Below the pieces are notes generated by a model. The model was not told the origin of the DNA, searched no databases, and was given only the letters and a program-made list of their open reading frames with translations. The translations under genes and the position numbers were made by a program. Shown here piece after piece: positions 45,666-54,283 of a stretch of 64,000 nucleotides of DNA; within the stretch, counting starts at the first letter, position 1; each line of letters opens with the position of its first letter. Location: NCBI RefSeq assembly GCF_017310645.1, contig NZ_JAFLRH010000030.1:1-64000 (forward strand). The letters run 5' to 3'. Source of the stretch: Paradesulfitobacterium ferrireducens (GTDB taxonomy: Bacteria > Bacillota > Desulfitobacteriia > Desulfitobacteriales > Desulfitobacteriaceae).

Positions 45666-45749
45666 GGAGTCAGGAGCCAGAATACGAGGAGGTTGTCAAC
45701 CGGACATTATCCTACTGACTACTGACTACTGAAATTCTAAATACCTTAT

Positions 45750-46304
45750 TTAGCCCCGCAGCCGGTCCAGGATGATCGCGACAGCTGAGCGTACGGAAAG
45801 GTGATTGTATTCTCCCGGCCCGTAAATGGGCTCAAGTATAAAGTCTGCGTTTTCCATCAGCTCGCGCACCAAACCCCAGCCGGTGCCGAAAAGGAGCAAA
45901 GCCGGCTTCTCTTCCTGTTCTAACCGCCTGCGCATGTCCGCATAGCTGACGGTATTCGGATACCTTCTGGCGTCTGTGGCCACTAAAGCCGGATACATTC
46001 CCTGCTCCGCTTTAATCTCCTCCAGCACTTCCTTAAGCTCTACAGCCAGGCGCACCCGGGCAAAAGCCTCCTGGCGGTTCGGGTTATATTCCGCTCCGAA
46101 CCCTTCCTGCCAGAAAGCCATGATTCTTTGAGCCAGAGACCGTTGCGCTTCCGCCGGATGCACCACATAGTAGCGTTTGAGATCAAAGGTTGCGGCACAG
46201 CGGGCAATGTCGTGAATGTCCAGGTTCGTGATGGAAGTGGCCACCACTTCCATATTTTTATTGTAAACCGGGGCATGAATCAAAGCCAGATACAAATCGC
46301 CCAT
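45750..46304 (-). CDS. SpoU-like RNA methyltransferase family protein (PF09936 type)
   Basis: The 184-residue protein starts YLALIHAPVYNKNMEVVATS followed by NLDIHDIARC, and has the knot-like SAM region LLLFGTGWGLVRELMENADF and YGPGEYNHLSVRSAVAIILD. This small family sits next to trmD in many Clostridia and Thermotogae. An RNA methyltransferase fold is expected, but the target RNA is not known to me. It abuts trmD. Confidence 0.85.
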   Translation of the reverse strand: MGDLYLALIHAPVYNKNMEVVATSITNLDIHDIARCAATFDLKRYYVVHPAEAQRSLAQRIMAFWQEGFGAEYNPNRQEAFARVRLAVELKEVLEEIKAEQGMYPALVATDARRYPNTVSYADMRRRLEQEEKPALLLFGTGWGLVRELMENADFILEPIYGPGEYNHLSVRSAVAIILDRLRG

Positions 46305-47177
46305 TTAGCTGTCCTCCCTTAAAGAACGTCGCTTCTTTTCCGGAGGGCGCAGGTGCTCCCATTTCCATCTCCACTCACCCAGTTCGGGAAGCTCTGCAAC
46401 CAGTTCTTCCAATAGTTGATAATCACTTGCGAGAAACTCCAGCTTGCTAAAAAGGTCCGGCCGCCGCTTAAAAGTCCGGCGCAGAGCCTCTTGCCGCCGC
46501 CACCTTTCAATCTTGGCATGGTGTCCGGACAAGAGAACCTCCGGAACACGCTTCCCTTCAAACTCGGGCGGGCGCGTGTACTGGGGGTATTCCAAGACTC
46601 CCTGGCTGTGCGAATCACCCTGAAAAGACTCGCTCTCGCCCAGGACACCGGGAACCAGCCGGGAAACCGCATCAATCACGACCATGGCCCCTAATTCCCC
46701 GCCGGTCAGGACAAAATCCCCGATCGAGAGTTCGTCATCGGCCAGGTCCCGGATACGTTCGTCAAACCCTTCATAATGCCCGCAGATCAAAACGATCTCA
46801 TCCAGTTGGCTTAATTCCCAAGCCACACTTTGATTAAATAACCGCCCCTGCGGGGTTAGAAGGACAATGTTGCGTCTGCTTTGGGATACCTGTGAATCTT
46901 GAGACACGTAAGCCTCATGGGAGGATTGTGCGTGTCCAGATTCTTTGGATCCTATGATGTCCCTGACCGCAGCATATATGGGCTCCGGCTTCAAGACCAT
47001 GCCCGGACCGCCGCCATAGGGAACATCATCCACATTCTTATGCTTGCTTAAGGCATAATCCCGGAAGTTTACCAGCCGGATCTGGATGAGACCTGCCTCC
47101 TGCGCCCGTTTAAGGATGCTTTCCTGGATCGGGGCGAACATTTCCGGAAATAAGGTGAGTACGCTAAATTTAATCAT
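46305..47177 (-). CDS. trmD: tRNA (guanine-37-N1) methyltransferase
   Basis: TrmD makes m1G37 in tRNA. Family blocks are VLTLFPEMFAPIQESILKRA, DDVPYGGGPGMVLKPEPIYA, ICGHYEGFDERI and the knot LTGGELGAMVVIDAVSRLVP. At 290 residues it is longer than usual, because about 25 Ser/Gln-rich residues (ESGHAQSSHEAYVSQDSQ) are inserted before NIVLLTPQGR. The start overlaps rimM by 4 nt. Confidence 0.95.
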   Translation of the reverse strand: MIKFSVLTLFPEMFAPIQESILKRAQEAGLIQIRLVNFRDYALSKHKNVDDVPYGGGPGMVLKPEPIYAAVRDIIGSKESGHAQSSHEAYVSQDSQVSQSRRNIVLLTPQGRLFNQSVAWELSQLDEIVLICGHYEGFDERIRDLADDELSIGDFVLTGGELGAMVVIDAVSRLVPGVLGESESFQGDSHSQGVLEYPQYTRPPEFEGKRVPEVLLSGHHAKIERWRRQEALRRTFKRRPDLFSKLEFLASDYQLLEELVAELPELGEWRWKWEHLRPPEKKRRSLREDS

Positions 47178-47680
47178 GATTCGTCATCCATCAACCCTGG
47201 CGGCAGCTCGACTTCCATCCGCCGCCCCGGGACATCGACTTTTTTAACCACCCTTTTCAGCGCAGGCACACAGATTTCCCCTAAGGGTCCGTTTACCAGG
47301 TAGACGTCATTGGCCCCGGTTTCCAGCACTTTGGTTAACGTCCCCAGAAAACGCTCCCTTTCATAAACCTGAAGCCCTTCCAGCTCGAAATAATACCAGC
47401 CTTCTTGAAGTGGCGGCACCTCGGAACGGTCAATCCTCACTTCCCAGCCCCGGTATTTTTCCCCTTCATCCATACTTTCGATTCCATCAAGAGCGAGATA
47501 AACGAAGCCCGGCTGAACAGAAGCACGCTTAACCGCAAAACGGTATTTTGCAGCCCCATCGGTCAGAACGACCTCGCGCAGCCTTTTAAACCTCATCGGA
47601 TCATGAGTCTGGGGATAGATTTTTAGTTCCCCCTTCACTCCATGCGGTTTTACAACCACTCCAACCAGAACCTCGTCCAT
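47174..47680 (-). CDS. rimM: 16S rRNA processing protein RimM
   Basis: The 168-residue 30S maturation factor has an N-terminal GVVVKPHGVKGELKIYPQTH domain and a C-terminal PRC barrel (YYFELEGLQVYERERFLGTL, ANDVYLVNGP). It precedes trmD with a 4-nt overlap. Confidence 0.94.
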   Translation of the reverse strand: MDEVLVGVVVKPHGVKGELKIYPQTHDPMRFKRLREVVLTDGAAKYRFAVKRASVQPGFVYLALDGIESMDEGEKYRGWEVRIDRSEVPPLQEGWYYFELEGLQVYERERFLGTLTKVLETGANDVYLVNGPLGEICVPALKRVVKKVDVPGRRMEVELPPGLMDDES

Positions 47681-47737
47681 ACTCCGCTCCCTTTCGCAGC
47701 GACCAACCGCTTAGATTAGTCCTGCTGAATAGCCAAA

Positions 47738-47754
47738 AAGGGCTTAGCGCCCTT
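47738..47754 (-). terminator. Possible attenuator/terminator between khpA and rimM
   Basis: On the minus strand AAGGGC GCTAA GCCCTT is followed by TTT. A short stem and T-run at the khpA-rimM junction inside the operon suggest partial termination. Confidence 0.45.
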
Positions 47755-47761
47755 CTTAACG

Positions 47762-47992
47762 TTATTGGTCAATGTCAACATGAACCCGGCGCCCGTCTTT
47801 CACAGCGGCCGCTTTCACAATCGTACGAATGGCGTTAGCGATCTTCCCCTGTTTTCCTATCACTTTGCCCATGTCTTCAGGAGCTACCACCAGCTGCAAA
47901 TGAACACTTTTCTCCGTCTCTACCTGAGCAACCATCACATCTTCAGGGCGATCCACCAATGCTTTCGCGAGGACTTCCAGAAGTTCCTTCAC
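47762..47992 (-). CDS. khpA: KH-domain RNA-binding protein KhpA (YlqC)
   Basis: This small KH protein of about 76 residues has the RNA-binding GxxG loop in VVAPEDMGKVIGKQGKIANA and starts VKELLEVLAKALVD. I choose the GTG at 47992, with GGGGTGG just before; a start at 48013 would add seven residues. It sits between rpsP and rimM, as in other Firmicutes. Confidence 0.92.
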   Translation of the reverse strand: MKELLEVLAKALVDRPEDVMVAQVETEKSVHLQLVVAPEDMGKVIGKQGKIANAIRTIVKAAAVKDGRRVHVDIDQ

Positions 47993-48016
47993 CGGAACCA
48001 CCCCCCACACCAATCT

Positions 48017-48280
48017 CTAGTTCATAGAGTGGAACTTGGCTAAGACCCCGGCTTTGCGCAATAAGGACTTCGCCGTGTCAGAAGGCTGGGCACCGTCAGA
48101 CAGCCATTTGATGGCCTTCTCTTCATTGATGTTCAGAACCTCCGGACGCTTCGTGGGATCATAATATCCGATTTCTTCGATAAAACGCCCATCCCGGGGA
48201 GAATTAGAATCGGCCACAACCAAGCGGTAGAACGGATTTTTCTTAGCTCCCATGCGGCGCAAACGAATTTTTGTTGCCAT
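48017..48280 (-). CDS. rpsP: 30S ribosomal protein S16
   Basis: The 87-residue protein has the S16 blocks [20 protein letters not shown] and [20 protein letters not shown]. Start and length are standard, and AGGAGG lies upstream. Confidence 0.97.
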   Translation of the reverse strand: MATKIRLRRMGAKKNPFYRLVVADSNSPRDGRFIEEIGYYDPTKRPEVLNINEEKAIKWLSDGAQPSDTAKSLLRKAGVLAKFHSMN

Positions 48281-48351
48281 GTGAATACTTCACCTCCTCA
48301 CTAGGATTGTCTTAAATAATCTATCTTAAACTTAGATAGAAGCGATTGGAA

Positions 48352-49710
48352 TTAGGAGAAAGGGAACCTCATCCCCAGGCCTTTGCCCTTTTTCCCTTTT
48401 TTGCCCTTGCCCAGAAAGCCCATACCGCCCCCGGCAAACTGTTTCATCATTTTCTGCATCTGTTCGAACTGTTTGAGGAGACGTCCGACTTCCTGGATGC
48501 TGGTGCCGCTGCCTTTGGCAATCCGCTTCTTGCGCGAGTCCTTGATCATCGCGGGCTTTCTCCGCTCTTCCGGGGTCATGGAGCGAATAATGGCCTCCAC
48601 ATGCCCCATCTCTTTCTCATCCACTTTGACATCCTTAAGCTGCTTGCCGACCCCGGGAATCATCTCCAGAACGGAGGACAGCGGCCCCATCTTTTTTAAC
48701 TGCTGCATCTGATCGAGAAAATCATCCAGGGTAAACTCCTGCTTGCGCAGTTTTTGCTCCATTTCCTTGGCTTTCTTATCGTCAAATGCTTCCTGGGCTT
48801 TCTCAATCAGGGTGAGGACGTCCCCCATGCCCAGAATCCGTGAAGCCATGCGGTCCGGGTAGAAAGGCTCAAGGGCATCGATCTTCTCCCCAATCCCGGC
48901 AAACTTAATCGGGCAGCCGGTTACCGCTTTCACGGAAAGAGCGGCCCCACCGCGGGTATCCCCGTCCAGCTTGGTCAGGATCACCCCGTCCAAGCCGAGC
49001 TGGTTGTGGAAACTTTCCGCCACGTTCACCGCATCCTGGCCGGTCATGGCATCGACCACCAACAGGATTTCATGAGGCTTGACCGCACCTTTAATGTTGC
49101 TTAACTCCTCCATCAATTCTTCATTAATATGGAGGCGTCCGGCCGTATCGATGATGACCACGTCCGCGCCGGTCATCCCCGCTTGGCGCAGGGCATTCCC
49201 GGCGATTTCCACCGGGTTCTTCTGTCCTTCCGCAAACACCGGAACCTGGATCTGCTCCCCCAAGACCTGCAGCTGTTTGATCGCCGCCGGGCGGTAAATG
49301 TCACAGGCCACCATTAAGGGATGTTTACCCTGTTTTTTAAGCATATGGGCCAATTTGGCCGCATGGGTCGTCTTACCGGCCCCTTGCAAACCGACCAGCA
49401 TAATCACGGTCGGGGGTTTGGACGCAATCTGGATCTTGCTGCTGACCCCGCCCATGAGTTCAATCATTTCTTCATTCACGATTTTAATGATCTGTTGCCC
49501 CGGAGACAGGGATTCCAGGACTTCCTGCCCGACAGCGCGCTCCTTGACTTTGGCCACAAAGTCTTTCACGACTTTATAGTTCACGTCCGCTTCCAGCAGA
49601 GCCATCCGCACTTCCCGCATACCCTCGTTGACGTCAGCCTCATTCAGTTTTCCCTTGCCTTTGAGCCGTTTGAATGTCGCCTGCAGTTTTTCGCTTAGGC
49701 CCTGAAACAT
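48352..49710 (-). CDS. ffh: Signal recognition particle protein Ffh
   Basis: The SRP54 GTPase has an N-domain (MFQGLSEKLQATFKRLKGKG), a G-domain with GLQGAGKTTHAAKLAHMLKK, IDTAGRLHINEELMEEL and ILTKLDGDTRGGAALSV, and a Met-rich M-domain ending with KGKKGKKGKGLGMRFPF. I prefer the ATG at 49710, with GGGGGAAGG ahead. A longer start at 49755 overlaps the ylxM stop but adds a non-family MKRAEKFLTLKVGEG. About 452 residues. Confidence 0.96.
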   Translation of the reverse strand: MFQGLSEKLQATFKRLKGKGKLNEADVNEGMREVRMALLEADVNYKVVKDFVAKVKERAVGQEVLESLSPGQQIIKIVNEEMIELMGGVSSKIQIASKPPTVIMLVGLQGAGKTTHAAKLAHMLKKQGKHPLMVACDIYRPAAIKQLQVLGEQIQVPVFAEGQKNPVEIAGNALRQAGMTGADVVIIDTAGRLHINEELMEELSNIKGAVKPHEILLVVDAMTGQDAVNVAESFHNQLGLDGVILTKLDGDTRGGAALSVKAVTGCPIKFAGIGEKIDALEPFYPDRMASRILGMGDVLTLIEKAQEAFDDKKAKEMEQKLRKQEFTLDDFLDQMQQLKKMGPLSSVLEMIPGVGKQLKDVKVDEKEMGHVEAIIRSMTPEERRKPAMIKDSRKKRIAKGSGTSIQEVGRLLKQFEQMQKMMKQFAGGGMGFLGKGKKGKKGKGLGMRFPFS

Positions 49711-49751
49711 GCCTTCCCCCACTTTCAAAGTTAAAAATTTCTCTGCGCGTT

Positions 49752-50111
49752 TCATAGTTCCTGTAAAATCTCTTCAAGCTTGGCCCGGATTAACTGATGC
49801 CGCTTCAAAGCAGAGTCTTTGGCAAAGTCATCCGTATTTATTTCCGCCAGCAACCCGCTGATCTCCAAAAGCTTTTCCCGCTCACTGATGAACCTCTGCA
49901 CCAAGCCCAGCTTCTCTTCATATTCCAATAAAATCCTCTCAGTCCGTTTCAGGAGATCATGGACAGCCTGGCGGCTGGTCTTCTCCACCTCAGCGATCTC
50001 AGCTAAGGAAAGATCCTGCTCAAAATGCATATCCCAGGCGTTTCTCTGCTTCCCGGTCAAGAGCGGTCCATAAAAATCCGCTAGGAGGGCCATTTGGGCT
50101 ATCTTTTCCAT
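49752..50111 (-). CDS. ylxM: YlxM/p13-family protein, SRP-associated
   Basis: This 119-residue helix-turn-helix protein has LLADFYGPLLTGKQRNAWDM and LSLAEIAEVEKTSRQAVHDL. It is found next to ffh/ftsY in Firmicutes and stimulates SRP GTPase activity in Streptococcus. Its ribosome site is buried in the hairpin at 50119-50150. Confidence 0.93.
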   Translation of the reverse strand: MEKIAQMALLADFYGPLLTGKQRNAWDMHFEQDLSLAEIAEVEKTSRQAVHDLLKRTERILLEYEEKLGLVQRFISEREKLLEISGLLAEINTDDFAKDSALKRHQLIRAKLEEILQEL

Positions 50112-50118
50112 AGGAAAA

Positions 50119-50150
50119 CCTCCTGTAAAGCATTTTTACTTTACAGGAGG
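50119..50150 (-). promoter_or_regulatory. Hairpin masking the ylxM ribosome binding site
   Basis: In the minus-strand RNA CCTCCTGTAAAG and CTTTACAGGAGG form a perfect 12-bp stem with an 8-base loop. The AGGAGG in the right arm is the Shine-Dalgarno of ylxM, eight bases before its ATG. A stem this exact should keep translation low unless opened. Confidence 0.7.
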
Positions 50151-50197
50151 TATTGTAGAGCAAAGCAGGATATTTGTCAAGGTGAGAAAGACTAATA

Positions 50198-50404
50198 TTG
50201 TGTTTTTTTTCTAAACTCCTCACATCAGCCACTTTATATCTTGGTGCGTTTTTCGTATATTATTTTGGTGATTTAACTGAACCATCAATGTATTCTTTTT
50301 TCGCTTTGTGGATTCCCATTATTTTGTACCTTATCTATAAAAACGCTAAGACCACAAACTCCCCTTCAAGGAAGATATTAATACTCCCAAAAAGGAAGAG
50401 CTGA
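50198..50404 (+). CDS. Small possible membrane protein, or frameshifted remnant
   Basis: From a GTG at 50198 the 68-residue frame has two hydrophobic segments (LLTSATLYLGAFFVYYFG and FFALWIPIILYLIYKN) and a basic tail. Shifting frame near 50365 instead continues as FKEDINTPKKEELKAKLKL and onward for about 30 more charged residues, so a frameshift or assembly error is possible. No good ribosome site and no recognised family. A terminator follows at 50440. Low confidence that it is a real gene. Confidence 0.35.
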   Translation: MCFFSKLLTSATLYLGAFFVYYFGDLTEPSMYSFFALWIPIILYLIYKNAKTTNSPSRKILILPKRKS

Positions 50405-50439
50405 AGGCAAAGCTGAAGTTGCCAAGAATACCTAATCAA

Positions 50440-50478
50440 ACCAAAAAGACCTCCGAAGATCGTCTTCGGGGGTCTTCC
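50440..50478 (+). terminator. Terminator
   Basis: AAAAAGACCTCCGAAGA, TCG and TCTTCGGGGGTCTTCC form a strong stem, followed by TTTTT. It is oriented after the small plus-strand frame. From 50480 to 50636 I see no further feature. Confidence 0.8.
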
Positions 50479-50636
50479 TTTTTAGCGTACGCGATAACAC
50501 AAGTAATCTTTGATGAAAAAGCTCGGGATTCATTTGACTCGCGAAAGTGCTGGTACTGAATTTCGACATCATTGCCAGACCCCACGATCTTAGGGAAAAA
50601 CTAATTCAACTGCACTCTCTGAATTATATTTCCTGG

Positions 50637-51536
50637 CTAAGCTTCGGAGACTTCCAGCTCAATCAGCTCGCGGTACAGCTCCTTGCGCCGGTCGGCCAGA
50701 AAGAAACTATCCCTCATTGACGAACGCCCGCGCCGCCGCAAAGTGTTCAAGCGGTCGGCGGAAAGGGTGGCTGTCAGTAAGGGAGCGCCACACGCATCCT
50801 CACGAACGACCCTACAGTCAGCACCACTGGCATTCCCCCCGGACAGTTCAGTCAGAATTTCTCCTTTCGGCCCCAGGATCAGAGCTCCCCCGCTGAATTC
50901 CCTCCCCTGACCGTTAGTCCCGGTGAGGTTGCAGGCCGCCAGATACACTGAGTTGTCGTAAGCGCGAGCCCCCAGATAGCGCAACCAAATCTCCCTGCGA
51001 TCTCCGGCTATAACAGGAGAGGCATGAGGGGCAAACAGGAGCTCAGCCCCTTTAAGGGAGTAGATGGCAGCCATCTCAGGAAAATGCCAATCCCAGCAAA
51101 TGCCAACGGCAAACTTCACTCCATGACTGGAAAATACAGGAAATTTGTCTCCGGCCGTAAAATATTCCTTTTCACTCCTGCCCAGGTGCGCCTTGTGATA
51201 ACTTTCGACTGTGCCATCGGGAAAGGCCAGCACCTGGGCCAAATAGGGCTTGTCTGATCCCCCGCTCAGTTCAGCCATTCCGACCAGCATGGTTATGTTA
51301 AGATCACTGGCCGCCTCAGTAAGTCTCCTTACCCGGGAGCTTGACAGCGGCTCCGCCAGTTCACTGGCATACTTGGGCGCATAGCCATGCAAGGCCATTT
51401 CCGGGTAACAAAGAAAAGATACCTGCTCCCCGGCGGCCTGCTCCGCCAGTTGCAAAATCTTAGCCAGATTGCGCTCACTCTCCCCTGCTAGTGCTTCCAG
51501 CTGGGCGACGCCAATTTTTAGATCCCCTTGCATCAT
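50637..51536 (-). CDS. Nitrilase-superfamily amidohydrolase
   Basis: The 299-residue C-N hydrolase has the catalytic triad: Glu in LCYPEMALHGY, Lys in SYHKAHLGRSEKE and Cys in VGICWDWHFPEMA. I start at the ATG at 51536, with AAAGGGAG ahead; longer frames add a basic tail. It could hydrolyse a carbamoyl or omega-amide substrate. The linkage to the LysR regulator suggests co-regulation, but the substrate is unknown. Confidence 0.88.
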   Translation of the reverse strand: MMQGDLKIGVAQLEALAGESERNLAKILQLAEQAAGEQVSFLCYPEMALHGYAPKYASELAEPLSSSRVRRLTEAASDLNITMLVGMAELSGGSDKPYLAQVLAFPDGTVESYHKAHLGRSEKEYFTAGDKFPVFSSHGVKFAVGICWDWHFPEMAAIYSLKGAELLFAPHASPVIAGDRREIWLRYLGARAYDNSVYLAACNLTGTNGQGREFSGGALILGPKGEILTELSGGNASGADCRVVREDACGAPLLTATLSADRLNTLRRRGRSSMRDSFFLADRRKELYRELIELEVSEA

Positions 51537-51612
51537 GCTACTCCCTTTAATCCGCTTCTTTAACCTTCGTTCGCAACTATTGGCCCAGACCATGCCGGCA
51601 TTAGAATTGGAT

Positions 51613-52575
51613 CTATTTCTCCGGTAAATCCATTTGTACCGTTTCCGTCAAACAATAATCCATGCTCAGAACTTTTGTCAGCAGCTCCCGGTCATGAAGC
51701 AAATTGATAAAGTAGCGTTCATCTTTGGTCTGGGTAGTCTGGGCATGGGTAAGAATATTCAAAGGACGGTACACCGGAGAATCCTGGATTTTAAGGGCCT
51801 TGAACATCCTCTGATCGCACTCCCGACGCACGGTAAGTTTAGAGATAATGGTCATGCCCAATCCTGCCGACACAACCTGTTTAATGGCCTGGGTGCTGCC
51901 CAGCTCCATTGTTATATTGAGCTGGCCAGGGTCAAGCCCCCGTTCCTGTAGGGACAGCTCCATAAATTTGCGCGTTCCGGAACCTACCTCGCGCACGATC
52001 ATCCGCTCCTGCAGAAGTTCGGCTAACGTCACGCTGTTGCGGCTGGACCAAGGATGGAAATACGGAACGACAACCACTAATTCATCTTGCCAAAAGTTCT
52101 CCACAACCAGTTCTTTATGCTTGGGAACCGGCCCTTCAATTAGGCCGATATGAATCCTCTTTTCCAGCACATCCTGGGAGATGACTTCCGTATTGGCGAT
52201 TTTAACCTTGAAATCAACGTCTGGGCGCTCTTGATGAAGGTAGGCCAAAATATGGGGCAGGACATATTCTCCGATGGTCAAAGTGGCTCCAAGGTAAACC
52301 AGCCCCCGCTTGTCTTCAGTCAGAGAGCTTATCTGCTCCTGTACGCTTTGCAAAAGCTCCAGCACCTGGCAGACGTGTTCATAAAAAATCTGTCCAGCCC
52401 TGGTCAAACTTACTCCTTTGTTGGTTCGATCGAAAAATCGCGTACCAAGTTGGTTCTCCAGGTTCTGTATTTGCAGGCTTATGCTGGGTTGACTCATGTG
52501 AAGCTTTTTGGCCGCCAAAGTTATATTTTTGCTGTCCGCTACCGTCTTAAAAACAAGGAATTGCTGCTCACACAC
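51613..52575 (-). CDS. LysR-family transcriptional regulator (YeiE/CysB-like)
   Basis: The 320-residue regulator has an N-terminal winged helix (ITLAAKKLHMSQPSISLQIQ, LENQLGTRFFDRTNKGVSLT) and a periplasmic-binding-like effector domain with LGATLTIGEYVLPHILAYLH and REVGSGTRKFMELSL. GTG start with GAGGAGG. The YeiE-like effector sequences TIGEYVLP and VGSGTR and the adjacent yeiH homologue suggest a YeiE-type regulator; YeiE responds to sulfite in Cronobacter (family knowledge). The assignment is by context. Confidence 0.85.
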   Translation of the reverse strand: MCEQQFLVFKTVADSKNITLAAKKLHMSQPSISLQIQNLENQLGTRFFDRTNKGVSLTRAGQIFYEHVCQVLELLQSVQEQISSLTEDKRGLVYLGATLTIGEYVLPHILAYLHQERPDVDFKVKIANTEVISQDVLEKRIHIGLIEGPVPKHKELVVENFWQDELVVVVPYFHPWSSRNSVTLAELLQERMIVREVGSGTRKFMELSLQERGLDPGQLNITMELGSTQAIKQVVSAGLGMTIISKLTVRRECDQRMFKALKIQDSPVYRPLNILTHAQTTQTKDERYFINLLHDRELLTKVLSMDYCLTETVQMDLPEK

Positions 52576-52850
52576 TCTTGTCGCCTCCTCGTCCCGATTT
52601 CAGCAGTTCAGATAAACGCTGCCAAAGGCACCTGATACTAATACAAAAGAATTTTATTTCTAAAGTTTGCTGCCATGCTCAGTATTTTAATTGCTTATAT
52701 GCCGAAAAATAAACTGCACAATTTTAGTATGCCGGTTATTTAGATTAAATCATATTATAATAACATGTAGCCTGCGAGTGTATCAAGGCTCATAATTTCC
52801 AGCTTCCCGTGCCCAGTAGCCGGTGAGCACGGATCCGTTCTGAGCAAAAC

Positions 52851-52882
52851 AGGGGTAGACACGCCGGTGCGCATCTACACCC
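52851..52882 (-). terminator. Hairpin downstream of the yeiH-type gene
   Basis: GGTGTAGATGCGC, ACCG and GCGTGTCTACCCC form an imperfect stem on the minus strand, 57 nt past the stop, followed by TGTTTTG. It is a likely terminator. The remainder of 52576-52938 is the AT-rich LysR promoter region; no gene is visible. Confidence 0.55.
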
Positions 52883-52938
52883 TAATTAATGCCAGTTAAA
52901 AGTTTGCATTCTTGTTACAACCAGATTTAGTTTCCAAT

Positions 52939-54060
52939 CTATTTCCCGAAAAACATATAGGAGAACCACAGCACCAAACTTGACTGAATCAAGAAAGCAA
53001 CTAAGCCGGTTATCAAGGCTTTAGCCCCTGCTTTTTTTATGGTCTGTGCCGTGCACCGGCAGCAGATTCCTATAATTGCCATGGTCAATAGCAAACTGGC
53101 TAAGGTAAATGGACTGGTTGTCGCCGGGTATGTCGCCAAAGGACCGGAAATGCTTGAGGGGATTTTTATCAAAGTGTTAATTAACACGACAGCAAAGAAC
53201 GCGATTACAAATCCTGGCATTGCCTTCACAGCAGTCCTTAGTGTCCCCTCCGAGGAATTGCCTGAGGCCTTCTGTTCTTTCACCGTGAACAGGATATTCA
53301 TTCCCAGTACCACGACCACAATAAAAGCAATACGAATCATTTTTACCATGAGAGCAGCTTCCAAGGCCGCATTTCCCCCACCTTGCTTAGCCGCAGCAAT
53401 GATCTGGGGAAGGTCATGAATCGCGGCTCCTGCCCATGTTCCGTAGACTGCAGCAGGCATATGCACCGCGGCTGCGATTACCGGGTACACAAACAAGGCC
53501 AGAGTTCCCCAGAGCAATACCACACCGATAGCGATGGATGTATTCTCCTCCTTAGCCTTAATGGAAGGCGCGGTTGCCATCAAGGCAGCTATTCCGCAAA
53601 CTGCCGTACCGTTGCCAATCAGGGCGGAGGTTTTTTCATCCAGTCCGGTCATCTTACCGACAATTAACGAAGCGAAAATCGCAGAAGCTACCGTAATAAT
53701 TACTATGATTAGATCCTGCCATCCTGTTTTTGCCAGGTAACCGTAGCTGAACTTAAGGCCGTAGATAATAATGCCCAGACGCAAAAACCATTTCTGTGCA
53801 AAGGCTGGTCCTGCCGCCAAACGCTGCGGTATCTTTACCAGATTTGCCACTATCAAAGCCAGTACGGCAGCAATAAAAATATCAACAAAAAAAGTCGTTT
53901 TGGAACGAATCTCCAAATACCAAAGTAATTCCGCAGCCACTGTAATCGGAAATACAATCGCCAAGAGTCCGGGCAAGGCCTCGGAAATTTCCCAGGCGGC
54001 CGGAAAATATTTGCCCGGTTTTTTTACTGGCGGATTTTGTCCTAGTACCGCTTGACTCAT
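52939..54060 (-). CDS. YeiH/UPF0324 family membrane protein (putative sulfate/sulfite exporter)
   Basis: The polytopic protein of about 373 residues has around ten helices and the family blocks RLGIIIYGLKFSYGYLAKTG, IGNGTAVCGIAALMATAPSI and YGTWAGAAIHDLPQIIAAAK. I use the ATG at 54060 (MSQAVLGQNPPVKK), preceded by AGAGGAG. The family is annotated as putative sulfate exporter. Partnership with a LysR gene is the usual yeiE-yeiH context, and the location beside dsrAB fits sulfite or sulfate traffic (inference). Confidence 0.87.
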   Translation of the reverse strand: MSQAVLGQNPPVKKPGKYFPAAWEISEALPGLLAIVFPITVAAELLWYLEIRSKTTFFVDIFIAAVLALIVANLVKIPQRLAAGPAFAQKWFLRLGIIIYGLKFSYGYLAKTGWQDLIIVIITVASAIFASLIVGKMTGLDEKTSALIGNGTAVCGIAALMATAPSIKAKEENTSIAIGVVLLWGTLALFVYPVIAAAVHMPAAVYGTWAGAAIHDLPQIIAAAKQGGGNAALEAALMVKMIRIAFIVVVVLGMNILFTVKEQKASGNSSEGTLRTAVKAMPGFVIAFFAVVLINTLIKIPSSISGPLATYPATTSPFTLASLLLTMAIIGICCRCTAQTIKKAGAKALITGLVAFLIQSSLVLWFSYMFFGK

Positions 54061-54283
54061 GAACACATCTCCTCTCATTATTCCTAGCTTCAGAGTAAAT
54101 TGTTCAACCCGGAAATAGTTAGTATTACTAAAAGAAAAAAATTTTTTTCACAAATTTTTGTGTCATCCCCCCTCCTAGATTTTACAGACTTAGCATATAA
54201 CTCCTTTCCCAGTCCACAAGGTAAGGTTATGAATATTTCTAAGGGAAGAGAATCTGCCGCAAAGCCTGTATTTGTATTTGTTT

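Noticed and set aside
45301-45700. CRISPR-like repeats near the second MITE-like copy
   Set aside because: The short CAGGAGT repeats are tandem and without regular spacers; no cas genes are nearby.
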